A stretch of 37,700 nt of DNA from Clostridiales bacterium (GCA_029256575.1 JAQSXR010000033.1:1-37700), one strand, 5' to 3'; positions 16,481-24,642 are shown, counted from the stretch's first letter. Notes: generated from the letters alone by a model not told the origin. Numbers and translations: made by a program.

Positions 16481-16517
16481 ATGCCAGTAATTAATTCAAT
16501 GAATTAATTACTGGCAT
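16481..16517. terminator. Perfect 18-bp inverted repeat
   Basis: Arms atgccagtaattaattca and its exact complement are separated by one base. It lies just downstream of the ankyrin/immunity pair (minus strand), so it may end that transcript, but there is no clear T-run; a protein-binding palindrome is possible. The stretch 16361-16480 shows nothing else. Confidence 0.5.
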
Positions 16518-16528
16518 ACAATTTAAAA

Positions 16529-16694
16529 TCACCTAAATACTACTTTTTCTCCATTGTCGGTATATACAAAAAACTCTCCCCCCATTGTCAATATGATTTA
16601 ATGGTTTTTCTTTTATACACCACTTAACATTACCATTCTTATTAAGTATATTCTTAGATACTACAGAGCCACCCATTCCTATACTGTCTTTCAA
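16529..16694 (-). pseudogene. Small immunity-like gene with homopolymer frameshift
   Basis: It starts at TTG 16692-16694, abutting the stop of the ankyrin gene, with GGAGG 8 bases upstream inside that gene. It reads KDSIGMGGSVVSKNILN, then VKWCIKEKPLNHIDNGG, then runs into a G6 run (minus strand). As sequenced the frame ends at 16533 (53 residues); removing one G gives the natural-looking end EFFVYTDNGEKVVFR with stop at 16529-16531. It may be a DUF2185-type immunity protein (pattern VSK...GKVKW...DNG), but I am not sure. Confidence 0.5.
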
Positions 16695-17228
16695 TTATTT
16701 TACCTCCAAGGCTTTTTTCATTGTGTCAGTTCCTCTTTCTTCAATTAACCTTTTTATGCTATATCCAGCCTTGTTTTCATCACTAAAAGTAACATCAGAA
16801 ACTAAGTGCAGACATCTAATCATTAACTCAATTCCATCATTAGTTCTCTTTTTTAAAATTTCTTGACACAAAGTTAATAAGGCAGAGTTACCATATTTCT
16901 TATCTTTAAGTGTCAAGTCTACATTTCTTGTAATTAATATATCAGCAATTTCTATAGCACCTATAAAATTTATATTAGCTGCTAGGTAATGCACTTCATT
17001 ACATTTATCATTTGATACCATATTTACTTTTGCATTTTCATTCAATAAATATTTAGCAATATCAAATTTACTGCTAATCAATGCATGTTCTAATAAGCTA
17101 ACACCATTATTATCAGTAACATTAATTACATCCAAAATTTCTTTATTATCTGCCTTAAGCTTTTCATATAAATCTCCTAATTTTCCAAACCTAATAATCG
17201 TTGCATAATCTGCTTTATTTATATCCAT
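16695..17228 (-). CDS. Ankyrin-repeat protein, probable immunity protein
   Basis: A 177-residue protein with about three ankyrin repeats in the middle (GVSLLEHALISSKFDIAKYLL; EVHYLAANINFIGAIEIADIL; NSALLTLCQEIL), different from the ankyrin protein at 14.4 kb. AAGGAGG lies 9 bases before the ATG. It begins 18 bases after the GH-E-like toxin tip, the standard toxin-immunity order, so it is probably that tip's immunity protein. Confidence 0.7.
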   Translation of the reverse strand: MDINKADYATIIRFGKLGDLYEKLKADNKEILDVINVTDNNGVSLLEHALISSKFDIAKYLLNENAKVNMVSNDKCNEVHYLAANINFIGAIEIADILITRNVDLTLKDKKYGNSALLTLCQEILKKRTNDGIELMIRCLHLVSDVTFSDENKAGYSIKRLIEERGTDTMKKALEVK

Positions 17229-17246
17229 TAGTCTTAACCTCCTTAT

Positions 17247-17471
17247 CTATTCATATTGATGGCATCTATTAGTACTCGGCAATTCAGGATGATAATTTGT
17301 AGGATTTCTATACCACTCTAAAAATTCTTCTTTACTAATAGTTCCCTGTTTACTAACCTCTTTCCATTCTTTGAAAAAAGTTGAAGAAAGACAAGATTCA
17401 TTAAACATAGATATCTCTTCATTATGAAAATCTACAAAGTCACATGGTATTTCCAATACATCATAGTTTTA
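17247..17471 (-). pseudogene. GH-E-like nuclease toxin tip, N-terminally broken
   Basis: The frame opens after a TAA with no ribosome site; the first start-like codon is TTG at 17456. The end, TISKEEFLEWYRNPTNYHPE followed by LPSTNRCHQYE, matches the C-terminal pattern of the GH-E group of HNH nucleases (F-EWY-NP-NY--E-P--NRSH-YE). The catalytic GH part expected upstream is missing or scrambled. I take it as a severed tip. Confidence 0.55.
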
Positions 17472-17711
17472 CCATCAATTGTTACGTTGTTCATATAATT
17501 TCCAAATATCCAAATAATTTCTTCCTCGAGGCTTAGTTGTATCTTCTATACCAAAATATAATCGAGTCATAATTTCCCAATCAGGTCTTTATCTGCTTAA
17601 AATTTTATCACATTTTCTATATTTTTCCTACATACATTTTGCTGAATACGCCCTACTTTGTTTTCCTCTGGTATTTGATATTCTGTACCGCTCTTTAAGT
17701 AGTTGGAAGTC
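17472..17711 (-). pseudogene. Scrambled coding remnants upstream of the GH-E tip
   Basis: Short protein-like stretches appear in different frames: LKSGTEYQIPEENKVGRI near 17.68 kb, and a 31-residue frame starting MTRLYFGIEDTTKPRGRNY near 17.57 kb. No intact gene is present. They look like parts of a decayed toxin tip and perhaps an immunity gene. Confidence 0.35.
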
Positions 17712-18296
17712 CTAATGTATAAACATAATTAAATAATTTACATACACTTCCAAGAAAGCAAATCCCAACATTTTTTCTAATTCAATAATGTTTTTTAAAT
17801 TTTCTGATACAAAAATGGGGATTGTATCATCCTTTAATTTAAAAATATGATGACCTTTAATCTGAGATTCCTTTAAAGCATATTTTTCTACTGTCAGTAT
17901 TTTCTCATCATCCAGTTCAAAAACATCATATTTAGAATTTTCCAAATCTAATGCATCAACTACATTTAAGATATTAGCAACTTGATATGTCGAATTTTCA
18001 GTTTTGTTAACTACATCCACAACTTTGATTTGTAGATACTGCACTTCATTCAATAATACTTTTTCTGTTAAAGAACGAAATTTATTAGTTACAATTAACC
18101 ATCTATAGACATTAGCAACATAATCTGACAAAACACTTCCTTCTTCTTCAATATATTCAAAGACAACATTTCCCCAATCATTTATCATTGTTCCATTCGA
18201 AGTTATATATTCATTCATATTTCCTATATTTCCAATGCTACAATTAATATAATTATCATCATTCTCATAATCATATACCAATTTATAATATTTCAT
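17712..18296 (-). CDS. Imm11-like immunity protein
   Basis: A 194-residue soluble protein. The C-terminal third has the pattern of the Imm11 (DUF1629) group: GHHIFKLKD, then PIFVSENLKNIIE, then GFAFLEV. The N-terminal part starts MKYYKLVYDYEND and includes a WG segment. AAGGAG lies upstream of the ATG, directly after the AHH toxin tip (18312-18975), so it should be that tip's immunity protein. It looks intact though its toxin is broken. Confidence 0.6.
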   Translation of the reverse strand: MKYYKLVYDYENDDNYINCSIGNIGNMNEYITSNGTMINDWGNVVFEYIEEEGSVLSDYVANVYRWLIVTNKFRSLTEKVLLNEVQYLQIKVVDVVNKTENSTYQVANILNVVDALDLENSKYDVFELDDEKILTVEKYALKESQIKGHHIFKLKDDTIPIFVSENLKNIIELEKMLGFAFLEVYVNYLIMFIH

Positions 18297-18311
18297 TTAT
18301 TTTTACACTCC

Positions 18312-18975
18312 TTATTTGTTTATCCAATAATCTTTGTATAACATAGTTGGATTATTAATAATTTTTTGTTTCATTTGTTCATATACCTTTAGAAATTTCG
18401 TTTAATCACCGTTTGCTATTTTATCAAACTTCTGCATATTATCAAGAATATAAACATGATATGCATATGGATGTCTTCCTTGATGTGGCATTAATTCTTT
18501 ATTCCATACATCATCCAAATCTAATCCATATTTATTTGTAATGTTCTCAAACTGGCTCGTATATTTTGAGCTTTTATTTGATGCAAAGTGATGTACTTGA
18601 TTAGGTTTAGTTGTTGTACTGGCACCCTCAATAATATCAACTACAGACTTAGACCCACCGTTAATAATTTCATCTGTACAATCAATTATGTTATCTCCTG
18701 TATTCCCTACTCCCTTTATTCCAGCAGCTATTTCATCTGAATTCTTAATTGCATTTTTGGCAATATACTCTGCTTTATTAAAGTTTTTAATAACGGAATA
18801 CATGATACAACCATACTTAAGAAATCTAAATACCCATTTGGATCTACTGGTAGTATGGGATTAAATACATTTGATTCTACAGATTTTCCAACCGCATTTA
18901 TTACTTCATTATCAATGATTGCCTCTATTAATTTTGTGTCTTATGCATTTAGCTTGTCTGAAAAATTGTAGTGAG
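18312..18975 (-). pseudogene. AHH nuclease polymorphic-toxin fragment with nonsense and frameshift lesions
   Basis: Reading down from 18975: an in-frame TAA near 18.93 kb, then KLIEAIIDNEVINAVGKS and FNPILPVDPNGYLDFLSM; a one-base frameshift near 18.81 kb; then the pre-toxin linker (NAIKNSDEIAAGIKGVGN) and an AHH-type nuclease: VHHFASNKSSKYTSQF, KYGLDLDDVWN, MPHQGRHPYAYHVYILDNM. A TAA at 18402-18404 cuts the domain, yet the same frame goes on with TKFLKVYEQMKQKIINN to the true stop at 18312-18314. With three lesions the gene cannot make the full toxin. The intact sub-frame is 18402-18803 (133 residues). Confidence 0.75.
18683..18768. repeat. Toxin-linker repeat copy 2 (partner 15451-15536)
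   Basis: Second copy of the near-identical 86-base pre-toxin linker; here it joins an AHH tip instead of the other nuclease tip. Confidence 0.8.
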
Positions 18976-18980
18976 ATTTT

Positions 18981-19214
18981 CTATTGTTTCTTGAAGATCT
19001 TTCTCATCCATTCATGAAAAAATTCACACGCTTCATCTTCACTTTGAAATTCTTTTTTACTAACTTTTTCAACTCTTTCACTATAATAGACTTCCCAATT
19101 ACTACCTTGCTTTCCAATACAGAAAGCTTCATTAGGCAGCCCACCTTTTAACGAATAGGCATTTAATGGAATTTCCATCTCTACTAGCTTTTTCTCTAAT
19201 TCTTGTATTTTCAT
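18981..19214 (-). CDS. Small immunity protein following a TNT-type toxin tip
   Basis: A 77-residue acidic protein (LKGGLPNEAFCIGK; NWEVYYSERVEKV; SEDEACEFFHEWM). Its ATG overlaps the stop of the TNT-like tip (TAATG), the tight coupling typical of a toxin-immunity pair. Small proteins of this look follow NADase (TNT) toxins in other Firmicutes, as far as I recall. The gene itself looks intact. Confidence 0.6.
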   Translation of the reverse strand: MKIQELEKKLVEMEIPLNAYSLKGGLPNEAFCIGKQGSNWEVYYSERVEKVSKKEFQSEDEACEFFHEWMRKIFKKQ

Positions 19215-19327
19215 TACTTTAATACCTCTTTGATGAATCCTCCATCTAATAGTTCTTGAATGGTCTGATTCAATTTATACTGTATTCCTCCGCCTACTTG
19301 GTCAAACCATTTTAACATTATGTTCCA
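19214..19327 (-). pseudogene. C-terminal remnant of a TNT (NAD+ glycohydrolase) toxin
   Basis: Only the last ~37 codons remain, opening after a TAG. WFDQVGGGIQYKLNQTIQEL and GGFIKEV match the end of the tuberculosis-necrotizing-toxin fold (APWF-QPGGG-QY...I-LL--G---EV). The rest of the toxin is gone. It is read into the immunity gene by a TAATG overlap. Confidence 0.65.
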
Positions 19328-19380
19328 CTATAGTATTTAGACACTTATGTCCGCACACAATTGATCCCTATGAGTTTACA

Positions 19381-19438
19381 ATAAAAAATAGAGCAGGAAT
19401 ACAATAACATCTAGAAAAGATATTGTATGTTCCTACTC
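19381..19438 (-). terminator. Terminator of the ABC exporter operon
   Basis: Arms 19391-19406 and 19421-19438 (gagcaggaa..tacaata with its complement, two-base bulge) are followed on the minus strand by TATTTTTTAT. Apart from this hairpin I see nothing in 19328-19658. Confidence 0.7.
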
Positions 19439-19658
19439 ATATAATGTAATTGTGTAATGTGTTTATAGGATAGTGCTAAAAAATATATCGATTATTATTA
19501 CTTTAGCATAATGTTCCATAATATGCAATAATATCTCCCTTAAGTGGAAGCCAACACTATTCCCCACTCCATAAAATTTATCTGATCTTTGCTATTATTC
19601 AATTACACCGTATCCAACAAGAAATAGGTGAATTCTATTCAATAGAATGACATCTCAA

Positions 19659-20441
19659 TCAAAACACTTCAAATGTTGCCTTTTTTATAGCCACTTTTTC
19701 CACTACTTTAATAATTAAAAACCCCATAATACAATAAGCAACGCCTACGCCCAGCTCACCAATTAATAATCTAATAAACCTTCCCACATCTATTTTCCCA
19801 AAAAGCATATTCGCCGCTTCAATACTTCGAGTAAGCGGAAGAAATCTGGAAATAAATTGAACCGGATATGGTAACTGTAAAATGGGAAAATTCGCTCCAC
19901 AAAAAATCATCAACACATAAGAAGTCAGATTTAATACAAAATGCATTTCATCCGTGACTAGTCCAAATACCGCTAACAGCAATCCAAACCCTGTTGCTGC
20001 AAACATAGCAATCACAGTTACAACCATAAATAATCCCATATTTACACTAGTAAAATCAACTCCAAAAATCAAGCTTCCCAAAATAAAACCCACCAAAACA
20101 GTTGCGATAGAAACAAAACATGGAAAGAAACCTTTTTGTATCACAACACTTAATTTATTTACAGGTGAAACTATAATAGACCGAATACGTCCAAAATAGC
20201 GCTCGGCTGTAAATGACCCACCTAAACTAAATATACACGTATTTACACATAGTAAAAAAGAATTACCCACAACCCAACTAGTAAGGTTTACGGTATTAAA
20301 GCTGTATCCTGCCACTACACAGTAGAAAATCAAGGTAAGTAATGGGTATACTGTTTTCAGACTAATAAATTCTTCAAAGCTAAATTGCGCATTCTGACCT
20401 TTAAAGCTAAGCCAAGCCTGTTCTAAAAAACGTTTCATCAT
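19659..20441 (-). CDS. ABC-2 type exporter permease
   Basis: A 260-residue integral membrane protein with six hydrophobic helices and the ABC-2 fold (long cytoplasmic N-terminus, ILQLPYPVQFISRFLPLTRS near 190-210 before the last helix). It starts directly after the stop of the other permease (TAAATG), with GAGGTGA as ribosome site. With its partner it forms the membrane half of a three-gene exporter. Substrate unknown; drug or peptide export is plausible from the family. Confidence 0.85.
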   Translation of the reverse strand: MMKRFLEQAWLSFKGQNAQFSFEEFISLKTVYPLLTLIFYCVVAGYSFNTVNLTSWVVGNSFLLCVNTCIFSLGGSFTAERYFGRIRSIIVSPVNKLSVVIQKGFFPCFVSIATVLVGFILGSLIFGVDFTSVNMGLFMVVTVIAMFAATGFGLLLAVFGLVTDEMHFVLNLTSYVLMIFCGANFPILQLPYPVQFISRFLPLTRSIEAANMLFGKIDVGRFIRLLIGELGVGVAYCIMGFLIIKVVEKVAIKKATFEVF

Positions 20442-21224
20442 TTAACTCACCTCCAATGTTGCTTTGATACGAACCTGTCGCTCTATTAACCTATATAAAA
20501 ATCTAGCCATAAGTAAGTACCCTACCGTAATACAAACTAATATTCCGAAAGCAATAAAATAGTCAGTTTTACTCTCTACTCCTGATACACTCATTCGAAT
20601 AAGCTTAACTGCCCAAGTGGGTGATAGGGAGTAGCTAATCGGTAAGACCCAATTAGGTAAAATATCAACTGGAAATACAAACCCACATACAAATATTATT
20701 GGTATTTCAATGCAGTTCATATAGAGCTGTGTTTTCCTTGACAAAGTCAAGAGATATGCAATGCAAATAGATATTGCAATGAAACATATTACAGTGGCTA
20801 ATAGTGAAAGCAATAGATAACCCGGACTTTCAATCATAATTGGTGCATGGTACAAGATCTTTGCTGTCAAGAAAGATATGATTAAAGTTACCAAGGATAA
20901 AATTGTATTCCCTAATACTTTTCCAAAAATAATCATCCCAAAATTGACTGGAGCTGCAAATATAAGTGATAGCGTACCACTAAACCTTTCTCTGTTTATA
21001 TCTCCCGCCGAAGAAAAACATATGCAACTCCAAAGACCCATCAATCCAGCTCCAAGCATGATATAAGTTGTAAAATTATCTTGATTCGAATTTTTAAACA
21101 TTTCATATAAAAGTATAGTATTTACGATTGGGTTTGCAATCAAGCAAAAACGAAACATTGGACGCACGAACGAATTCTTCATCTGAAGTCTTAATGTGTA
21201 CCACACTACCCTTAATTGTTTCAT
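20442..21224 (-). CDS. ABC-2 type exporter permease
   Basis: A 260-residue ABC-2 permease with six hydrophobic helices, a conserved loop (SAGDINRERFSGTLSLIF near 72-89) and the usual VDILPNWVLPISYSLSPTWA stretch before the last helix. Its start overlaps the ATPase gene by 4 bases (ATGA). It is similar in length and layout to the next permease, so the exporter is probably a heterodimer. Confidence 0.85.
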   Translation of the reverse strand: MKQLRVVWYTLRLQMKNSFVRPMFRFCLIANPIVNTILLYEMFKNSNQDNFTTYIMLGAGLMGLWSCICFSSAGDINRERFSGTLSLIFAAPVNFGMIIFGKVLGNTILSLVTLIISFLTAKILYHAPIMIESPGYLLLSLLATVICFIAISICIAYLLTLSRKTQLYMNCIEIPIIFVCGFVFPVDILPNWVLPISYSLSPTWAVKLIRMSVSGVESKTDYFIAFGILVCITVGYLLMARFLYRLIERQVRIKATLEVS

Positions 21225-22195
21225 TGCACTCCCTCCACAAGTTGAATATATACATCTTCTAGCGTTATCTCTTTTTGCGTAAATGCATATATTTTATTAT
21301 TTTTAAATATACTTAACACCTTTCCACTTATATCCAGAGCAGATCCACACTGTATACATACTGCTATACCCTTTTCATTCGATGATGTTGCAACTGCTGT
21401 TACACTATGTATAGACTTTATTTTTTCCAAAAGTTCATCTGTCAGATTATCAACTATGACTTCTATCGAATCAGATCCCTTTGCCCTATGTTTAAGTTTT
21501 TCTGGAGTATCCAGTGCAATCAACTGTCCTTTATTTATAATTGCTATTCTGTCGCAAAGTTCATCCGCTTCATACATGTAATGAGTGGTTAATAAAACTG
21601 TTTTGCCTTGTTCTTTTAGTTTCTTAATAATATCCCTAAGCATTCTTGCGCCCAAAGGATCCAGACCTACTGTAGGTTCATCCATAAATATGATTTCCGG
21701 ATCATTAATAAGTCCACGGGCGATCTGCAGTCGCTGTATCATTCCTTTTGAATAAGTTTCGACCAGCAAATCTGCCTTATCTGTTAGTCCTACTAAATCA
21801 AGTAACTCAGTAATCCGTGTATGAATCGCTTCGGTTTTAATAAGATAAAGATTTGCAAAGTATTTGAGATTATCTCGTGCTGAAAGCCTTCTATATACTC
21901 CCATTTCACCACCAAAGATAAAATTGATACGATTCCTGATTTCTTTTTCTTCACCAAATGTATCATATCCAAGAACCTTGCATGTACCCGATGTTGGTGC
22001 CAGTAAAGTTATAAGCATCTTGATTGTAGTTGTTTTACCAGCCCCATTCTGTCCGAGAAGTCCAAATATCTCTCCTTTATGTACATCAAACGAAATACCA
22101 TCCACCGCCTTGATCGTTTCTTTTCTACGTCGTACCCAACCTTTTGTGGCAATATAATCTCGTTTTAAGTCCCTAACCTCAATTACCGATGTCAT
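21221..22195 (-). CDS. ABC exporter ATPase
   Basis: A 324-residue nucleotide-binding subunit with Walker A GQNGAGKTT (near 49-57), signature YSKGMIQRLQIARGL, Walker B IIFMDEPTVGLDP and H-loop LLTTHYM. The C-terminal ~90 residues (after TPEKLKHRA) form the extra domain seen in ABC-2 drug/peptide exporters. It powers the two permeases encoded next. The gene has a clear promoter and operator-like dyad upstream and lies below the ArsR-type regulator. Confidence 0.93.
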   Translation of the reverse strand: MTSVIEVRDLKRDYIATKGWVRRRKETIKAVDGISFDVHKGEIFGLLGQNGAGKTTTIKMLITLLAPTSGTCKVLGYDTFGEEKEIRNRINFIFGGEMGVYRRLSARDNLKYFANLYLIKTEAIHTRITELLDLVGLTDKADLLVETYSKGMIQRLQIARGLINDPEIIFMDEPTVGLDPLGARMLRDIIKKLKEQGKTVLLTTHYMYEADELCDRIAIINKGQLIALDTPEKLKHRAKGSDSIEVIVDNLTDELLEKIKSIHSVTAVATSSNEKGIAVCIQCGSALDISGKVLSIFKNNKIYAFTQKEITLEDVYIQLVEGVQ

Positions 22196-22229
22196 ATTCT
22201 TTCATTCCTCCAATTCTATTTCAATATCT

Positions 22230-22269
22230 ATCTAATTTAGATGTTAATCGAATTAGATAAAAATGTCAA
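22230..22269 (-). promoter_or_regulatory. Promoter and overlapping dyad for the ABC exporter
   Basis: Minus strand: TTGACA (22264-22269), a 17-base spacer, TAACAT (22241-22246). A dyad ATCTAATT/AATTAGAT (22230-22237 and 22251-22258) covers the spacer and -10, a position where a bound protein would repress. The ArsR-type protein from the gene upstream is the obvious candidate. Confidence 0.75.
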
Positions 22270-22297
22270 GTTGTTTTTAACCTATCAACAAGTAGCT

Positions 22298-22352
22298 AAG
22301 CGGAATGCGAATATCCGCTTAAATCAAAAAAGAAGACACAAAATGTGCCTTC
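22298..22352 (-). terminator. Terminator after the ArsR-type gene, with a second hairpin
   Basis: Stem GAAGGCACA/TGTGTCTTC (22332-22340 with 22344-22352, one mismatch) followed by six T on the minus strand (22326-22331) is a standard terminator. A second hairpin, aagcgga/tccgctt (22298-22304 with 22314-22320), lies just beyond. Confidence 0.85.
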
Positions 22353-22383
22353 TACCTAAAACTACAATTAATATTCTATTTCA

Positions 22384-23403
22384 TTACTTCTTCCTTAATG
22401 TTTCCGTTAGTAAATTCAATAGTTCATCTACATTATTCCTACTTATACTATAATACTTAGAGTTCTTCACTTGTTCCTCATTTAGAAGACCTGCATTTTT
22501 CAATTGTTCCATATGATGAGATACCGTTGATGGCGTTATCGAGAGTGTAGTCGCTATATCCATTCCCCGCAAAGGCTCCCTTTCATTTAGCAGTGAAATA
22601 ATCTTAAGCCGAGTGCTATCCGCAATTGTCTTAAGTTGCTGTAATATCATTTCATCCTCTAACGGTGTATGTCTTATGCTATAAAATAGCAACTGATCTT
22701 TCTCGAAAAATCTCAAAGCCCGATATGGTACAAATATACTGGGTGAAAAAACAAAGTTTGAATATGGTCCTCTATTATAAAATGTTTTTCCCATGACCTT
22801 CTGTGAATATTCAAGGGCATCTAAAGTACTTAAAGCATTCCTACTTTTCTCTAACTCACGGACTATATCCTCTTGTGCATCCACTATTGTACATTGAAAC
22901 TCATCTGTACGTAAGTCTTCAGCAAAAGAAAAATATTCAGTAATAAATCTTTTTGTTTGCCTAAAAAAAGTCTGAAGACCTATATAACTATTGCACATGT
23001 CATTATGTTCAAAATAAAATTTCTCCAAGCTATCATCAAATTCTATTACTTTTTTTATTTCATCTATATCACTTAACAATAGATATTCCTTTATGAAACT
23101 TACCGCATCCATATTAAGAAGATAATCCCTAAACTCTACAAGACTAAAATTATCAAATGAGTAATTTAACAAATGCTCAAACATACCGTTTGCGTGATTT
23201 GCAGAAAACGAGCCATACACTTCACATAGAAAATGATACTTCCTCTTTAATGCTTCAATTTTTTCTGCTCTATAGATCTGAGTGCATAGTTGATGCCTCT
23301 TCTCCCCCTGTAAAATATTTGAGGTCGCAAACATAAGCTCTATATCAACAGAGAATCGAAATATACTATTATCACTAATTCTTTCATCAAACAACATCAT
23401 CAC
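22384..23403 (-). CDS. ArsR-family winged-helix regulator with long N-terminal domain
   Basis: A 339-residue protein. The last ~85 residues are an ArsR-type winged helix (LKTIADSTRLKIISLL; SITPSTVSHHMEQLKNAGLL). The first ~250 residues are a helical domain of unknown ligand, far longer than in classic ArsR sensors (about 100 residues). No metal-binding Cys cluster typical of ArsR is visible in the recognition region. It precedes the exporter operon on the same strand, separated by a terminator and a dedicated promoter, so it probably controls that operon. The start is GTG or the next ATG; GAGGAAATGA lies just upstream. Confidence 0.8.
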   Translation of the reverse strand: MMMLFDERISDNSIFRFSVDIELMFATSNILQGEKRHQLCTQIYRAEKIEALKRKYHFLCEVYGSFSANHANGMFEHLLNYSFDNFSLVEFRDYLLNMDAVSFIKEYLLLSDIDEIKKVIEFDDSLEKFYFEHNDMCNSYIGLQTFFRQTKRFITEYFSFAEDLRTDEFQCTIVDAQEDIVRELEKSRNALSTLDALEYSQKVMGKTFYNRGPYSNFVFSPSIFVPYRALRFFEKDQLLFYSIRHTPLEDEMILQQLKTIADSTRLKIISLLNEREPLRGMDIATTLSITPSTVSHHMEQLKNAGLLNEEQVKNSKYYSISRNNVDELLNLLTETLRKK

Positions 23404-23429
23404 TCATTTCCTCAAGAATAAAAACTTTC

Positions 23430-23446
23430 TAGAATAATTTATTCTA
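23430..23446. promoter_or_regulatory. 17-bp palindrome upstream of the ArsR-type gene
   Basis: TAGAATAA-t-TTATTCTA, about 27 bases before the start codon. It could be an autoregulatory operator. It does not match the dyad at 22230-22258. Confidence 0.5.
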
Positions 23447-23558
23447 TCATAGAAATCTATATCTTGTCTAATCATAACTAATCCAAAGCATATAACCTCA
23501 TTGTTTTTAAAGTGAAACGAGAATTTACTCCTCTACGGCTCCTATAAATCAGTCCTTG

Positions 23559-24642
23559 TTATTCTGTTAATATTATTTTCTTTGCACCGTTAGGCTCAAA
23601 TACATATAATTCATTGGAATTATCTACATTAAACATAATATTATAGAATGAGTAATCCGCTGTATATTTGAAATCACCATCTAATTTCCCATCAACGATG
23701 CGAACTATAGAATTTTGTATACCTGATGTGAGCATAAGATAAATTTCATTCGTTCCCTTTCTTAAAGTTAAGGTTTGTGGAATTGCTCTGTACTCTGAAA
23801 ATTCTACCGATATCTTTAATTCAACAATATCAGTTTCATTTTTCATATAAATTTTCCCTAACGAAGTCGTAAAATAAAACTCATCATCTAATCCGGTAAA
23901 TATTGCATCTACTATTTCATCATCCTCATTGTAGTATTTCCATGTATCTCCTTCGTCACCTGAATATATCAATCCTCCTCTTACTGCCAATATTATTTGT
24001 TTTTCATTATTTGGATTTATAGTAAAATAATTAACAAGAACAATGTTCTCAATTATGCTTATTTCATTCCAATCAAAAGCATTATTACATTTATAAAGAG
24101 TCGTTGAATTATCTTGATAATCTAGCGACAAAGCATAATATAAATTATTACTTTCACTAAAAGTCAGCATTTCAACAGGTTTATCAAATACTTTGTCCCA
24201 TGTTTTCCCAGAATTATTCGAATACCAAATACCAACTTCCCCTTTTACCTGATCGGATACAAAAAATATCTCATTAATATCAAAAGGATTAACATAGTAC
24301 CTACCATCAATTTTGTCAAAGCTAAATATTTTCTCAAAATAATTCAAATCACTAGATTTATACAATTCACTCGTTTCTCTATTATAGTAACTCAGATTCT
24401 GAGCATATATAATATCTTCACTTATATACATAATTCTCATTTCTTCATCATTAAAAATATTTGTAGTAATCTTCAGTGTTTTCAGTGTTTTCAGTGTCTT
24501 CTGTATTTTCATCACTTTCATTATCATTTATTACTTCCGATTGTAGTACCACTTGTTTACTCGTATTTTGTTCTCCTTGGGCTTGGCACCCTGTAAATGT
24601 AACTACTGTAATTAATAAAACGATAATCATTTTTGCCTTCAT
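23559..24642 (-). pseudogene. Lipoprotein with Asp-box beta-propeller, split by a one-base frameshift
   Basis: The first frame (24451-24642) gives a signal peptide with lipobox TFTGC and a Glu/Asn/Thr-rich linker built from 9-base repeats, then stops at TAA 24451-24453 beside an A5 run (24453-24457). Removing one base there joins it to the frame running to 23559 (YYKYF to NDEEMRIMYI), giving one 360-residue lipoprotein. The body has at least two Asp-box motifs (YSNNSGKTW, YSGDEGDTW), as in sialidase/BNR or Vps10-type propellers, but no sialidase catalytic residues that I can identify. An ATG at 24527 for the second half has no ribosome site. It carries the same upstream promoter as agrBD. The lesion could be real, slippage-prone phase variation, or a sequencing error. 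Confidence 0.75.

Noticed and set aside
16313..16507. A 64-codon plus-strand open frame
   Set aside because: No ribosome site, AT-rich composition, and it overlaps a minus-strand coding remnant and the 16481 inverted repeat.
23559..24527. An independent gene starting at 24527
   Set aside because: No ribosome site, a repeat-derived N-terminus (KTLKTLKTLK), and no signal peptide; a one-base change joins it to the lipoprotein start.
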